Positions 27,467 to 40,600 of a stretch of 64,000 nucleotides of DNA are shown here, one piece after another. The notes beneath the pieces are model-generated. The model did no database searches and was not told the origin of the DNA. It worked only from the letters and a program-made list of their open reading frames with translations. The stretch lies in assembly GCA_950097015.1 (NCBI GenBank), contig CATNEN010000008.1, positions 434,001 to 498,000 of the forward strand. The letters run 5' to 3'. Both the position numbers and the translations under genes were made by a program. Source of the stretch: Macrostomum hystrix. Its lineage: Eukaryota; Platyhelminthes; Macrostomidae. The stretch's first letter is position 1. Each line of letters opens with the position of its first letter.

Positions 27467-27511
27467 GATTACTTTTATTATTATTATTATTTTTATTATT
27501 ATTATTATTAT

Positions 27512-27603
<92 letters not shown>

Positions 27604-28588
27604 ATAGTAGTAGTAGTAGTTGTAGTAGTAGGGCTTGTAATGCAATTTGCGCCCTCGAGGGCCAATCTCAAAGGCACAGTGAGTGTACACTGCCCGACAA
27701 TTAGGATGTACACACCTGTGTGAGTGTGTGCCAGCACACTCTGAATTTTCTACTATGTATATACAGGCATTTAAGCTACACTAAAGTGCTTCTTAGAAAT
27801 TAAATGCTTTCAATGGTTAAAGTACTTCGGGACACAAAAAATAATAATGATCAGTACAATGAAGCAGTAGGTTCTACTGCTTCCTGTCATTCCTAGACTG
27901 TTAGTCGGCATATTCGCTCTTGTACCGGCGTCTAATTCAAATCTGCTAGCAACCTGCAGGAATTTTATACGAGTAATGCTTACGAGCGTACATCTGGTTT
28001 TTAGGCTTTCACTAATTCCCCCACCAAAGTACGTGCGGTCTCTGAATTCGTGTCCTTTTATTTATTCCTCTATTTTGAAGATTAAATGAGCCCGAAGTTG
28101 GAAGAAGGCTCAAACACAGGGCCTCTGCTCGCTTGCTTTAATGCTGCGGAAAATCAGGACCGCTGGAACTCCGCTGATTAAGTTGAGTTGTGTCGCTCAC
28201 TCTCACTTTTCAAAGAATGTTACTGAGTGTACATGTAAGCAACGGTTGGCTTTAGAGGGTCAGTGGCAAAACGGTTAACGCGTTTGCCTCTCGCACCAAG
28301 GTCCCTGAGCTGAGTCCCTGAGCGGAGAGAAGGCTTGGGGCTTGTCGTGCAATTTACGCCCTTGATGGCCAACCTCCAAGGTACAGTGAATTTGTACACT
28401 GCCTGGCAATGAGATAGTCAGGGCAGATGTACACACCTGTGTGAGTGTGTGCCTGCGTACTATATCTGTGTGCATGTGTGCTCAGGAGTCAACGAAATGG
28501 GCAGAATTGCCTCCTCGCTGACTGCGGGTCTAGCGTCTCCAAATAATGTATCACCGCCCCCTGCCCTCACTTATTATTATTATTATTC

Positions 28589-28653
<65 letters not shown>

Positions 28654-31600
28654 GTTATTATTATAACGGTTAGATTTTTATATCCAGGCCCAAAAATTGA
28701 ATAAGTAACTGGTCCAAACCTCTTCGAAAACCAGCAGGCCCTGATACGGCTCCAGAAAGTCGCCCCTGGCAGCCGGCTCAAGCTGCCAGGTGAGGCTGAC
28801 TCGACCCACAGCCGACTGCGCCCGTTGCACCGTCAGCAAGGCCAGACCGTCTGGATCAGCCAAGCTAGTTGATTCCTTCACAGTGACTGGCGAATTGGCA
28901 AACTGGAACTGACCGTAGGGCGAATCGTTCGGCGGGATGGCCACGGTGACGGTGTTGTCCGAGCCGATCACTGCACCGCCGTCGACGCGCACCAGCTGCA
29001 CCAAGAATGTTTCCGTGGTCTCCGGTATCGTATCGTCAACGATATTGATGGCGATGCTTGCCGAAGACATCTGGTCCAGAATGGTCACTTGGCCGCTACT
29101 GGGATTGTAATCGTCTGTTGTCGCCGTCTGCGGCTTCGCCTCCCAGGTGATTGTCTGGTTGCCGAAGAAGCCGACAGTGCGGCTGATTCGCAGCAGCAGC
29201 TGGTTTATACCTTCGTAGGCTATGACGTAGCCCTCCATGTTCTGTTGGTTGGATAATTTAGAATGTTGAAGATGGAGCGCTGCTCATACGATTTTTGAAA
29301 TAGAAACAGAACCCTACATACACTTGTACTACTCGTATGTAATAACGCATCTCACATTGCTTCACAAAGGCAAATTTTCTGTGATTGTGTGCTGTCTGAA
29401 CTCCAACCGTACCTGATGATGTGAAACTCCAACCCAAAGTACATACTCAGCCCACTACATAGGTTTTACCTTGGTGACATTGAAGTGAACGATGCCTCTG
29501 GCGTTGTCATTCTCAGCGATGAGTACCTGACAGGAGGCAGCTGTAGTCTTGATCGTAGGCTGTGTACCTGGCGCCGGCACTGCGTCCAGGAGCTGCACGC
29601 CGGTGATGTTCACCAGGAAGTATTCAGTAAGCTCGGGAATGTTGTCCTGAAGTTGGATTACAGAGAACGGAGATGTGTTCTTCAGGCAAATTAAAAACTC
29701 GGAATGTTTCAAGTAGCTTCCTTTTCCAAAATACGAGTACAAAGTTTCGTAAATATGAGCTTATACGTTGAGCTCTTAAGTACTGTCTCTTACCATTAGA
29801 ATAATCATGGCCACCTGGACCCTAGTCTGGTTGTTGTCCAAGGTCACTATGCTGAGCGTTGCCAGGTAGTCCTCACCGGCTGTCGCCCGCTGATTCGGCA
29901 GCACCGCGAAGTCCGGGTATGTGCTGGAATTCGAATTTCTTACTAGGGTGTTCAATAAAATACATTCTACAACTGCATCAATTCGCTTTCTCTTAGTAGT
30001 AAGTCGCTTGATGCACTAGAAACTTGTAGCCCCAGTGGTTAGAGCTTCGGGATTCTGAATTAACGATCGATAGTTAGAATCTTATCCCAAGGGAGGCAAT
30101 CTGTGTCCATGAGCACGACGATTATAATATTCCCTAGTGGTTTAGTTCATCCAGCTGTAAAATTTGCAGCTGGGATAGAAATTTTAGAGGGTGTTGGGGC
30201 CTCCCAAGTCGCTAAAGCTGTAGCTTATTCAGTAATTTCAATTACGTGAATGAAATCCGGATTTTGCCGATCGCTCCCTGGCTCCGAACCATGGTCAGGT
30301 AGACGGTGCCATCCATGCCGTCCGGCTCCGTGGTCCGGACCACTGGGTCCTGCCAACCAATGACACCGTGCGGGTTGTCGTTGGCTAGGATGAGCACTGT
30401 GCAGTTTGAGAAGTCGCCTATAGTCGGATACTCGTCAGGTGCGGTTGCGACATCCGCTGTCACCTTGGTCAGCATCACAATCGCTCTTTCATCAAGCTCA
30501 GGAATGTTGTCATCCTTCACTGTTAAGGTGATGGTGGCCAGCGAAGATCCCTTGGCAAACTCAGCAGTGCCAGACATTGGTGCTAAGTCGCCGCTGGTGA
30601 CGTCGCCTGGGGCATTTAGATTTTTAGCTCGTAGAAACCTCTTTAAAAATATAATATTTTAAACTATCTAAAACGGCATATTAGAAGCACGAAAACCTAC
30701 CCACAACAATGAACTGAACCAGCACCCTTGCGAAGGTGCCCCCAGTTCGGGTCAGGCTCACGAGTACCGGATTGTCTCTTCCGTTGAGTTCTTCCACGTC
30801 CAGAAAGCGTGAGCTAACGTCAAAGTTGATCTCGCCGTAGGGATTATCGTTGGCTAGAATGACAATAGAAGCAGTCCTCTGCGGCCCGAATTGCACACCG
30901 TTCTGAGGACTCGCCAGCACAATGTCAAAGTACTCGTCAGGCTCTGATATATCGTCGTCCAGAACGAATACGCTAGTCGAAATTTCCTTCTGGCCTTCCT
31001 CAAGTGTCATTGTCATCGTCGCTGGGACGAAATCGCTAATAGTAGCAATCGTACTTATCATATAGATCTGTGAACTCGCTCCATCTACGTCGAATGTACT
31101 GTTGACGTGCGCCAATAAGAGGATACTTGTAGTCGACTGTTTTACAACTATTGGCTGATACTGACTAGCAGGACCGAAAGTGGTAACCTGGACGAACAAA
31201 AAACTGCTGCTGTTCCAGCCCATCACAATAGTACTTCCCGTTCTACTAGTGATACCAAAGTAAGCTGAAATTTTATTTGATCGCGGCGTTATTAACTTTG
31301 TTCTAAAAAATAAAGAAAACTATACCTAGCAAACAAATACTCTTCTCAAAGTGATGCATGAATGTGCAACTTACTAACGGTGTTTGCACCCTGAAAGGCG
31401 AATACGTTCACGGCATTATTTGTGGGCACAGTTTGGTGCTGCACAAAGTTTGAGCCCTGCCAGCGGTAGACGACTGAGTCCACGCTATTCAGTATCGGAC
31501 CATCGCGATTGTTAGCTATGACCAAAAACATCTGAGAGCCGATGTAGAATATTGTTGCTGCCCTGGCTCCTTTGGTAGGCAGAGTCTGATGCACCACAAA

Positions 31601-34600
31601 TGAAGCCCTGAGAGACTCGTAGCGATATAGAACGGACCCGATTGTGTAAGCATTGCTGCTAGAATCGAAGTAGTTGAGCAGAAGCAGAAAGCAGAGGCCG
31701 CCCTGCTGGAAGCTCAAGCTATCCGAGGCTCCTTGAGTATTGATCAGTTGCATGACTGAAGCACCGAACCGCTGGTTGACGTCGTCCCACTTGTAAACAC
31801 TACTATATACGGTTGTCTCAGCCTTGGCATTTTGATAACTAGCCACAAACAGGTAATTTCCGCCATCAACATTGTAAAATGTGACGCTGGATCCGTAAAC
31901 TGTTGGAATGTCTTGTGTAACGTTTAACGCTCCCGTGTCCTGGTTGATTCGATATATTCTTGTGACTGTATTTGGTCGGTCACTACTTCCTTGGTTGACA
32001 ATTGCTAGGTAGTGCTGCGAGTTTATTGTGAAGTGAATAGCATCTGTTGCAAAATCGGTCATCACAGTTTGAACAGGTTCCAGACGTCCTTGCCATCTAA
32101 ATAAGTGAACACAGAAAAAATGTTTCTCTGTTAAAAAACTTCAGGATCAATGTCGCATCACAGAGCTTACCGGTATAAAACGGATGTTGTAATCCTTCTC
32201 TCATCGAATTCGCCATCGGAACCGTCACTTCCTACGGCTCTGGCAGGCAGAGGAGCCACACGATAACTGGAAAGCATCAGCATGTATGTCAGCGAGTCTG
32301 CCAGCTCGAAGGTCACCCACCGTTGCAGGCTGGTGGCCGGGAACGTCTGCAGAGAGTTGAGCATCAGGACCGCCCCCGATGTTGCTGATGCTGTTCTGGG
32401 CAGGACTTGCAGATCAAAGCTGACCCTGCTCACCAGACCTCGCGACCTGCGCATCTGCACGATTAGGGAGCTATCAGCCTCCTGAACTGTGTAGTAGCTA
32501 GCTTTGACTCTAGTTAGCCTGTGGGAGATTTTGTCGTGAATTATCGAACGTATGCATGTTAATCAGGATCAAATTGGGTCAGAGGTCTCACCCGCTCGGC
32601 GCACTGATGGAAACTATGTTAATCTCTCCGTACGGACTGTCATTGTCAACAATGGTGACTCTTCTCTGTGTCACGGTGCCAAGAGTGGCCCCATTCTTAG
32701 GATTGACCAGCCGGACTAGGTATGTCTTCGCTGTCTCAGGCATGTCGTCAGGCGTTGCGCCCACTTCAAAAGAAGCTGTTGTTTGCAAATTTTCCATTGT
32801 GATTGCGCCCGACAGCGGACCAATGTCAGTCAAGTTATCGTTGGTGCCGTCCAATCTAGTGACAATAAACTCGAATGAAATCTGTCCAAACGTTCCAGGG
32901 CCTCTGATTACGTTGAAAATTATCTGCACGAATAAATTAAATAAGTACTTTGTAAGGGATTCGGAAACGCTGGATTAGGTCAAAAGAAAATGATATATGA
33001 TATGAATAATAGTATTAATTAACTAAACCTGCCCTAATCGGACCAGATGTGCAGCCGAGTGCCGACGGCACAGCTATTGCGCGGCGCATCTGAAGGATGC
33101 GTACGGCTGTTCAGTCCATGGACTGGGGGGACGCCACACCCACCCTATCTGACCCCCAGCTAATGCTGGTACCCATTCAATAGCTTGGTGGAAAAAAACC
33201 CTGCAGAGCTAATTGAATTGCTAAATGGACATAAATTGTTTCAGTGGAGTCGAAAATCGAACCCCCGACCATCAAAGCGAGAGTCCGACGCTCTAACTAC
33301 TAGGCGGAAACCCCCCACAGTGGCTAGTTAATAAAAATATCTATATTTTTTATCTAATTGAAATCTAAATCATAGATTTCGGTTCGCAAACCTTCGAGGG
33401 AGGCGCTGCAACGCCATCTCCAGGTTCACTAAGTTGGACATCGCTGGTAGAATCGAAGTTCAGTACTCCACCAGCACCGTCGTTGCTCAGTATTGTGATT
33501 ACCGACACTGACGGAGTGCCCAGCAGCAGCCCGTTAGTTGGGTTGCCCAGCACGACTTGAAATGTCTCATCTGGTTCCGGAATATCGTCGTCCAAAATGA
33601 GAACTTCGATCGTTTTCGTCGTTTCTCCTGGATTAAAGACTAATGTCTAAAATTGGTTAGGCAGGGAAACTAAAACTCAGTTACCTGTGTGCTTTAAAAA
33701 TAAATACGAGCTGGCAGGCATGAAATTTATATGAAATATCATACCGAAGGCTGTATATCGAAGTCTGTACTCTGTGCTGTCACCAGCTGGGAATAGTAGA
33801 ACACGCTTACAGTTCCAAAGGTGCCCATGGTTCGCAAAACTGTCAATAGGATCTTTTGTCTCGTCTCATTGACAGACAGCCTAAGAAATTATTTGCAGTT
33901 TTATAATATGCATGTATACGAAGTATTTGGGGTTAGTGGTTTAATGATTAGACTTTGGAACTAATATGGCTTCAGAACTAACCTGTCACTACCAGGCGGG
34001 AAAATAACTACACCGGTAGTTCCATCGCTCGCTCTGATGGTTATGTTAGCACTTAGCTCTGTGGTGTTGTCTAGTGCAGGTGGATAGCTTGTCGTCCCTG
34101 GTCCTAAGAATTCAACTCTAGTAAGGTCAATTTGAAGTATTTCATCGATTTCTGGTATATTGTCATCAATGATGCTGACATCAATGCTCTTCTGCACTTC
34201 CCCATCTTCGAAGTCTATGTAGAAATCATCCACTGTATAGTCTGCTTCGTAGGTAGCCTGTGCAGTAAGACGTGGCAAATCGGTGACATTTGTGGGTTTA
34301 AAGTACACCCGAACTTTGCCAATGCTGCCGTACTTCCGAAGCACCAGAATGGGGATTGTTGTGTTGACTTCGTCTGTGGTTTGATTCAAAGTACCCGTAG
34401 CCAGCTGGAACAGACCGTGGGGCCTGTTGTGCGCTCGAACAGTCAAAATCATTTCGCGCTTGGTTGGATCTATCTGGGCAGCTCCGGAGCTCTCAACGCC
34501 TGTGGTATTCACGCTCACTAGCTGAATTGAGAAACTTTCGTCAACGCTCGGCTTCGAGTCCTCAAGAACGGTCAAGTTGATCGACCCGCTGAGCAAGTGG

Positions 34601-37600
34601 CGGCCGAACCTGACTCGCCCGTATGTTTGCTCAAATGTCTCATTGGCGTTGTAACCGCCAAGGCCGACGATTCGCCATCTCACCGTGACGTTGCCCTCTC
34701 CGGGAAAACTCCTCAGCACATCAATAGATACCATTTGACCTTCGTCAGTGAGAAGAGTATTGCTAGCAAAGCCGATCATTCCAGCCACCAGGTCGTTAGC
34801 GTTGATGATCACCGACACGGATGCCTTGTCGGGATCAATTGCCGCTCCGCCGGTTGGATTACTGAGGTCGAGTACAATGCTCTCTGCCAGCTCTGGTATG
34901 TTGTCGTCCAGAATGGCTATGGTGAATACTGAAGAGTGAGAAATGGAAGCAGGCGAGTTAAAAAAACTGTAAATAGTTCTTTTCAAAACCGTCAAAAAGA
35001 TCTACGAGATACCCTTCGTGGACTGCTCTTACCTCTCCTGGTCTCGCTAGGCCCAAATGTCAGAGTTGCGCCATCAGCTCTGAAGTCGACAAAGTTGGTG
35101 GCAGTCGACTTTGCTGTGTTGACTCGCCAGTTAACCGAGGCGTAGCCGATTGCACCGCCGGATCTCTCGACAACAAGCTCAACGGCCAAACTGCCCTGCT
35201 CAGGAACGTGAATCAGCGAGCCGCCGTTCTCAGCTCGAGTGTCAGGGCTGTACAACCGGAACAGGCCATTGGGATTGTCGTTGGCCCTGATTGTGACATT
35301 CGCACTAAGAAGGCTTCCGAGCTTGGGCATGATTTTCGGGTTCAGTGGGTCCGTAGTTATCACCTCCACGGATGTTAGTGTGATCACGAAGGACTCGTCC
35401 AGCTCTGGAAGTGAGTCATCCTTGATCACCATTGGGAGCTGTGTTTCACTCAAGCCAGGCGGATAAATGAAGACTCCGTCGTTGTACGGAACGACATCAA
35501 CTCCAACTTCGGCCAGGTTTTGATACAGTGTTTGCGACTGAAATGTAGGACGCCGATCAAGTTGATTTCAGTAGCGAGCACATGCTCCTATTTCGAAATT
35601 AGATGTGATCAACCTTTTTACCAATTGATACTTACCTCTGCCAGATTCTTCACGTAGTACCTCGCCTGACTGTCGGGCACCAGCCTGAGTGCATCCGACG
35701 ACGAGTACCAGTTGCACTCCGTGGTGCTGACGTAAAAGTACACGGCCTGACAGGCTTTAGCCTCCAAGCAAGCCAGAAGGCAAGCCTGAAATAAACATTT
35801 CTAATAGATTGTACTTTAAAAAGTTCCGATTAGGAAAAATATTTTTTTCAAGGTTACCTGTTGCGGGTCGCTTTCGCTCGATACATTAACATGGATTCCT
35901 TTGTTACTAGGATAGCCATAGTATGGACTCATGAAATAGTAGTAAACTGTGAGCAACAAACTATCGATGATTGGGAGCAGTGGCGTGTTGCTGAGAACGT
36001 AGGTGATTCGTAACTGTTTAAAGAGGCCTCTTCTGGAAAGCATTAGCGTATTTATTGCTGAGTATCATACTTTTACATACCGAACTCCCGTGCCTCAAAC
36101 TTCAAACAGGTACCTCAAAAATTCCAATCGGCACACGGACTACAAAAGGACAGCCCATCACACCAGCGCCACTTCATTATAGCAACTCAACATTATCCAA
36201 GCCATCACATCCACCAACCAGTCACACTGATCCGCGAACCCCGAATCCGAATCCGCGAATCCGAGTATCTATAGCTCGTGATTACGCTCGGTGCGTACTA
36301 AATAATATCAATCAGCGCTCACTGTCGGATGATGGTTACGTTCTGCAGACTGTCGCCAATCAGTTCGTTAATCCAGTATGAACCTCTCTGGAATTCAACA
36401 ATCCCGTATGGATCATCATTGGGCAGGATGCTCAACGTGAATTCACTGTTGTCTCCCAAGCGTCCGCCGTTCGAAGCCTTTGTCAGAACAATCTTAATGT
36501 CCTCGCGATCCTCGGAGACGTTGTCAGCTCTCACATTGATAATAAGGCTCTTGCTGCCTTCATTGGACACAAAAATAATTGTGCCCTCTGTGGGCGTTAC
36601 GTCAGTCTCAATTTTGACGCCTGGAAGTAAGCGGAAAGTCAGTTGTATAACGATTTTGAATGAGGGTGTAGTGGTCTTAGTTTGCCACGTGTGAGATAAA
36701 TATTTTGGTGGGTTGTATTGATTGATTTCGGGCATTGTATTGTTTATTGTGAGCAATTCTGACAATTCAGAGGCTTTGAAACAAGTAAAGACGGATTTTC
36801 GCTTTTATTGTAACCTTTTTTTTCAACCGGTACTTTTTTCAATGGTCTACGATTTACGTATTCCCCCAATGTTCGAAATGAAAATGCAGTCGAGAATATA
36901 CAAGATGGAGAACACTGTATTCTGTGTTTTCAAAGTCTCAAAAACTTTTACTTATAGAAAAAGGACTTAGCAAATCAGCGCGAGACTCGCAACTTCTTTT
37001 TACGAGAATCAAGAGCCAGTTTTCTACTGATTTAGTAGTCCTTACTGAACTTCTAGCCATTACTGGTATCTAGAGTAGCGAAAAGTATACCAATTATGCT
37101 GAGTAAAAGCGGTTATGAAAATGTTTCAGCTAATCAGTACTCTTTAGTCTCGGGGCAAACCCTGACTATCTAGCTCCTAGAGCTGGCCATTAATGAAACT
37201 CAGTGGGACTTACCATTGAGCCTGGCCTCCCAATCTATGACCACCACGCCTATTCTTCCAGCGAGCCTGCTGACTGTCATCTGAACTGGCAGCAGTCCTG
37301 TGTCTGGCTCGTCAACCGTGATACCGAGCGTGCTGAATACTGAAACAGGGGATTCGAACTACTGTTATAATAGTACCGTTCAAGTTAGCTGGAGCTAAAG
37401 CTTTTACGAACATGGCATTTATTGGTCATATTAATGAGAGTAGATTATGGCAGGCTTACCAAAAACTCCATTAGGATCGTCGCTGGCTGCAATGGTGACG
37501 AGACAGGAAGTGACCGAGCCAAGCACGGCCCCGCCGCTCACCTCCCCGGTGAGGCGAATGCGGAAGTCCTCTTGCAGCTCCGGTATGCTGTCGTCAACGA

Positions 37601-40600
37601 TGAAGACTGGTACGCTCTTGTTGGTCTCACCGTTGCCGAATGTTACCTCGTTACTAGTAACTCTGCAGTTTTAATGAGTTAAGGGACCTCACTAGGCTTT
37701 AATTATTTGAACACTGGGTTTAAGTTCGTACATTATATTATAGTGCAGATCATAGACTCTGTGATATCGGTCAGTTAATTGGCTACACACCTGATATCCG
37801 TGGCCAGATCAGCCGTGATGGCGATTATTTCAAATACGGCTGTGACAACGCCAAACTGTCCACCTCTGCGTTGCAGAAAAAGAAACGGACCCATGTACTC
37901 CTCCGGTACGACGATTTCCGATCTGGAGAAGTCTATTATGCCATTGGCATTGTCGTTCAGGTTGATGATCATCTGGGCGTAGGAACGGAAGTCCAGATCC
38001 AGCTGGGGAGGTATTTCTGGGCCGGCAGACGACACATTGAGCAGACGAAGTCCGATGAGAACTATGAAGAAGCTTTCGTCTGGCTCTGGCAACGAGTCGT
38101 CGAGTATATTGACACTGAACACTGCGCTGGACTGGCCGGGGGACATGTCCACAAATCCTGTCACAGCAGCGAAGTCCGCATTCTCTGTTGCTCTGTTGGC
38201 CACCACGGGTAGGTAAGGAAAGGCTTCCGTCTGTGACAGAGTGCGATAGGAAATCCGAACGGCGCCCATGGTGCCTCCGCTCCTGATAATGCTGATTTTC
38301 ACGGCTGAAATAGAATATTCAATTCTATATAGTATGTGACTAAATTCTGAACGGAACAACGGGTTATCTTTGAACTCACGCCCGGCCACTTCTTCGACTC
38401 GAATCGGTCGGAAGGCGTCCGGAATTGAAAACACGCCGTACGGATTGTCGTTGGCTCGGATTATCAGCGTCGCTTGAGCCTTTTTCGGATCGATTGTGCC
38501 CTAGATTTTCCATTTTTATGGAATGTACGCTCGCATGTATAAATAAATGTGATCTTCATAATTTAAAACTATGGATCGTGGACCGTTCTTCTGTAAAGCA
38601 ATAACAGCAGTTGCGCTTACCATAGTCACATTCAGCAGCATGATGGTGAAACTCTCATCAACCTCTGGCAGCGAGTCGTCGTACACTGTCACGGTAAAGT
38701 AGCCGACCGTCTGGCCCGGAGCAAATTCAACGCTACCGCTGTGAGTGCTGAGATCGTTTTCGGGGTCGGAAAGCACCTGCCAGTAGACTGCCACTGAGCG
38801 CAGAGTTCCACCGGCTCTGGTTACCTGAAGCGATTTTCAGGAACGTATGTATTTGCTCTTGGTCATAGTACTAACTGACTGCTAAATTAGCCTTCCGAGA
38901 TCACTTATTAGTCTTTTTACTCACGGTAAACAAAGCAGTCCCATTTGCGACCTCTTCTGTGTAGATAACCATCGACATCGGAGCGAAGCCGAACACACCG
39001 AAGGCCGAGTCCGAGTTCTCGATGCTCACCGCGATAGTGGAAGCTGGTCCGATGCCCGCCCCACCCGTCGGGTTCAATAGTTCAACGTAGAAGACTCGAG
39101 TATCTTCAGGCACAGCATTGTCGTAGATAGTGACGTTGATTATGACAACCCGGCTGCCAGGCAGAAATTGGATGCGGTTTCCGTCGGCGCGATAGTCTGG
39201 GCGATCACCGCTGCTGGTGGCCGTACCGTCTCTGGTGCGCCATTCGCAGGTAATGGGGCCGATCGTGCCTGTTGTTTTTTGGATTTCAGTTTGTTCAGTT
39301 ATTTCAGCGTAGGCTTTAGGCAATCAAATCAGAGTCTAACCTTGAGCTCGCGCTATAATTAGACTAACAAAGCCGACCTCCTCCCTAACGCTGACATGAG
39401 GCTGTGTGAAATCGGCTGCAATGATGCTGGGCAGCGGATCCGGCAGGCTAGTCATGAACTGCAGGTAGCCGTACGGATAGTCGCTCTCGCTGATAGTTAC
39501 ATTGGTCCAACTCTTGTTTGGGTCGATTGATGCGCCTGTAAAGTTGTTATTTTTATCTCTATGATCTCAGTCATTTGAATGTACTTTCAGATTCAAAGCC
39601 ATTTAATTTAGGCATGGCTAGGTAGAGTTGAATGGTCTACACGCTACGCAAGGCATCACCTGTTTTAGGGTACTATTTATGGTAACTTCAAGGATCGCTA
39701 ATGAATTTCCGCACTTGTACTTTTCCTGCAACGAAATCTTTGCTAGCTTCTATTTCACATCGATAGTTTCACGCGGAAACACTAATTTCTGATGCCGCGG
39801 TGCTGTTTCTATGAATAATATGTGCAATTTTATATAAGCTGTAAACACTCTGTCTGTAATTGTCAAGCACCGGGAAAGTTTCAACTTAGACAGGAGAAGT
39901 CTCCGTAGAAAAGCAGCTGACTGACCCGATACGTTCGTGCTGCCAGCCTGTCCGTCGCTTGAAACAGCAGCGGTCAGAACAAAGAACGCCGGTCTAGCCA
40001 GCTCTGGAACTTTGTCGTCCACCAACGACGCCGTCAGGGACTTCAGTCGCTCTCCAGGACCAAAGGTAAGTACGCCGGATGAGTTGTCGAATTGGGAGGC
40101 AGCTTCTGTCCAGCCGCTGCCGTTGTCCGGAAGGCGAGTCTGCCAGTGCACTATCACAGTGCCGAAGCTCCCACCTGTTTAAGTATTGAAGAGGAACAAT
40201 TGTAAGTACTTTTGTGAAAAGACTGAAAAGTCGCATTGATAAAGACTATTGATTCTCATCCCAGCATTTCTGCGAACAATGGGATAAATATAAGCTGGAA
40301 TAGAAATTTGAATCAAAGTCGTGGCTCCTGAGTCAACGGATTGAACAGCCGTAAGCAGCTTTGCGCATTTCTGCGTCTGTGCCACAGGCTGTAACACCTT
40401 GTCCAACTCCTTAAGGTGTAATTTGCATTCATTTCTTTTCAACAGAAGAGCATATCAATTTACGAAAATAATTACATACCCAGCCGCTGAACAGAACAGG
40501 AGAACGTCGTTGTCTCGTTGTAAGACACGGGCGGCACACAGGATCCAACGAAGCCGAAGATACCGTTCGCGGTGTCGCTCTTCAACACGATAAGGTTGGA

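Noticed and set aside
27465-27704. Poly-Ser, poly-Thr/Asn frames
   Set aside because: Translations of the ATT/AGT microsatellite.
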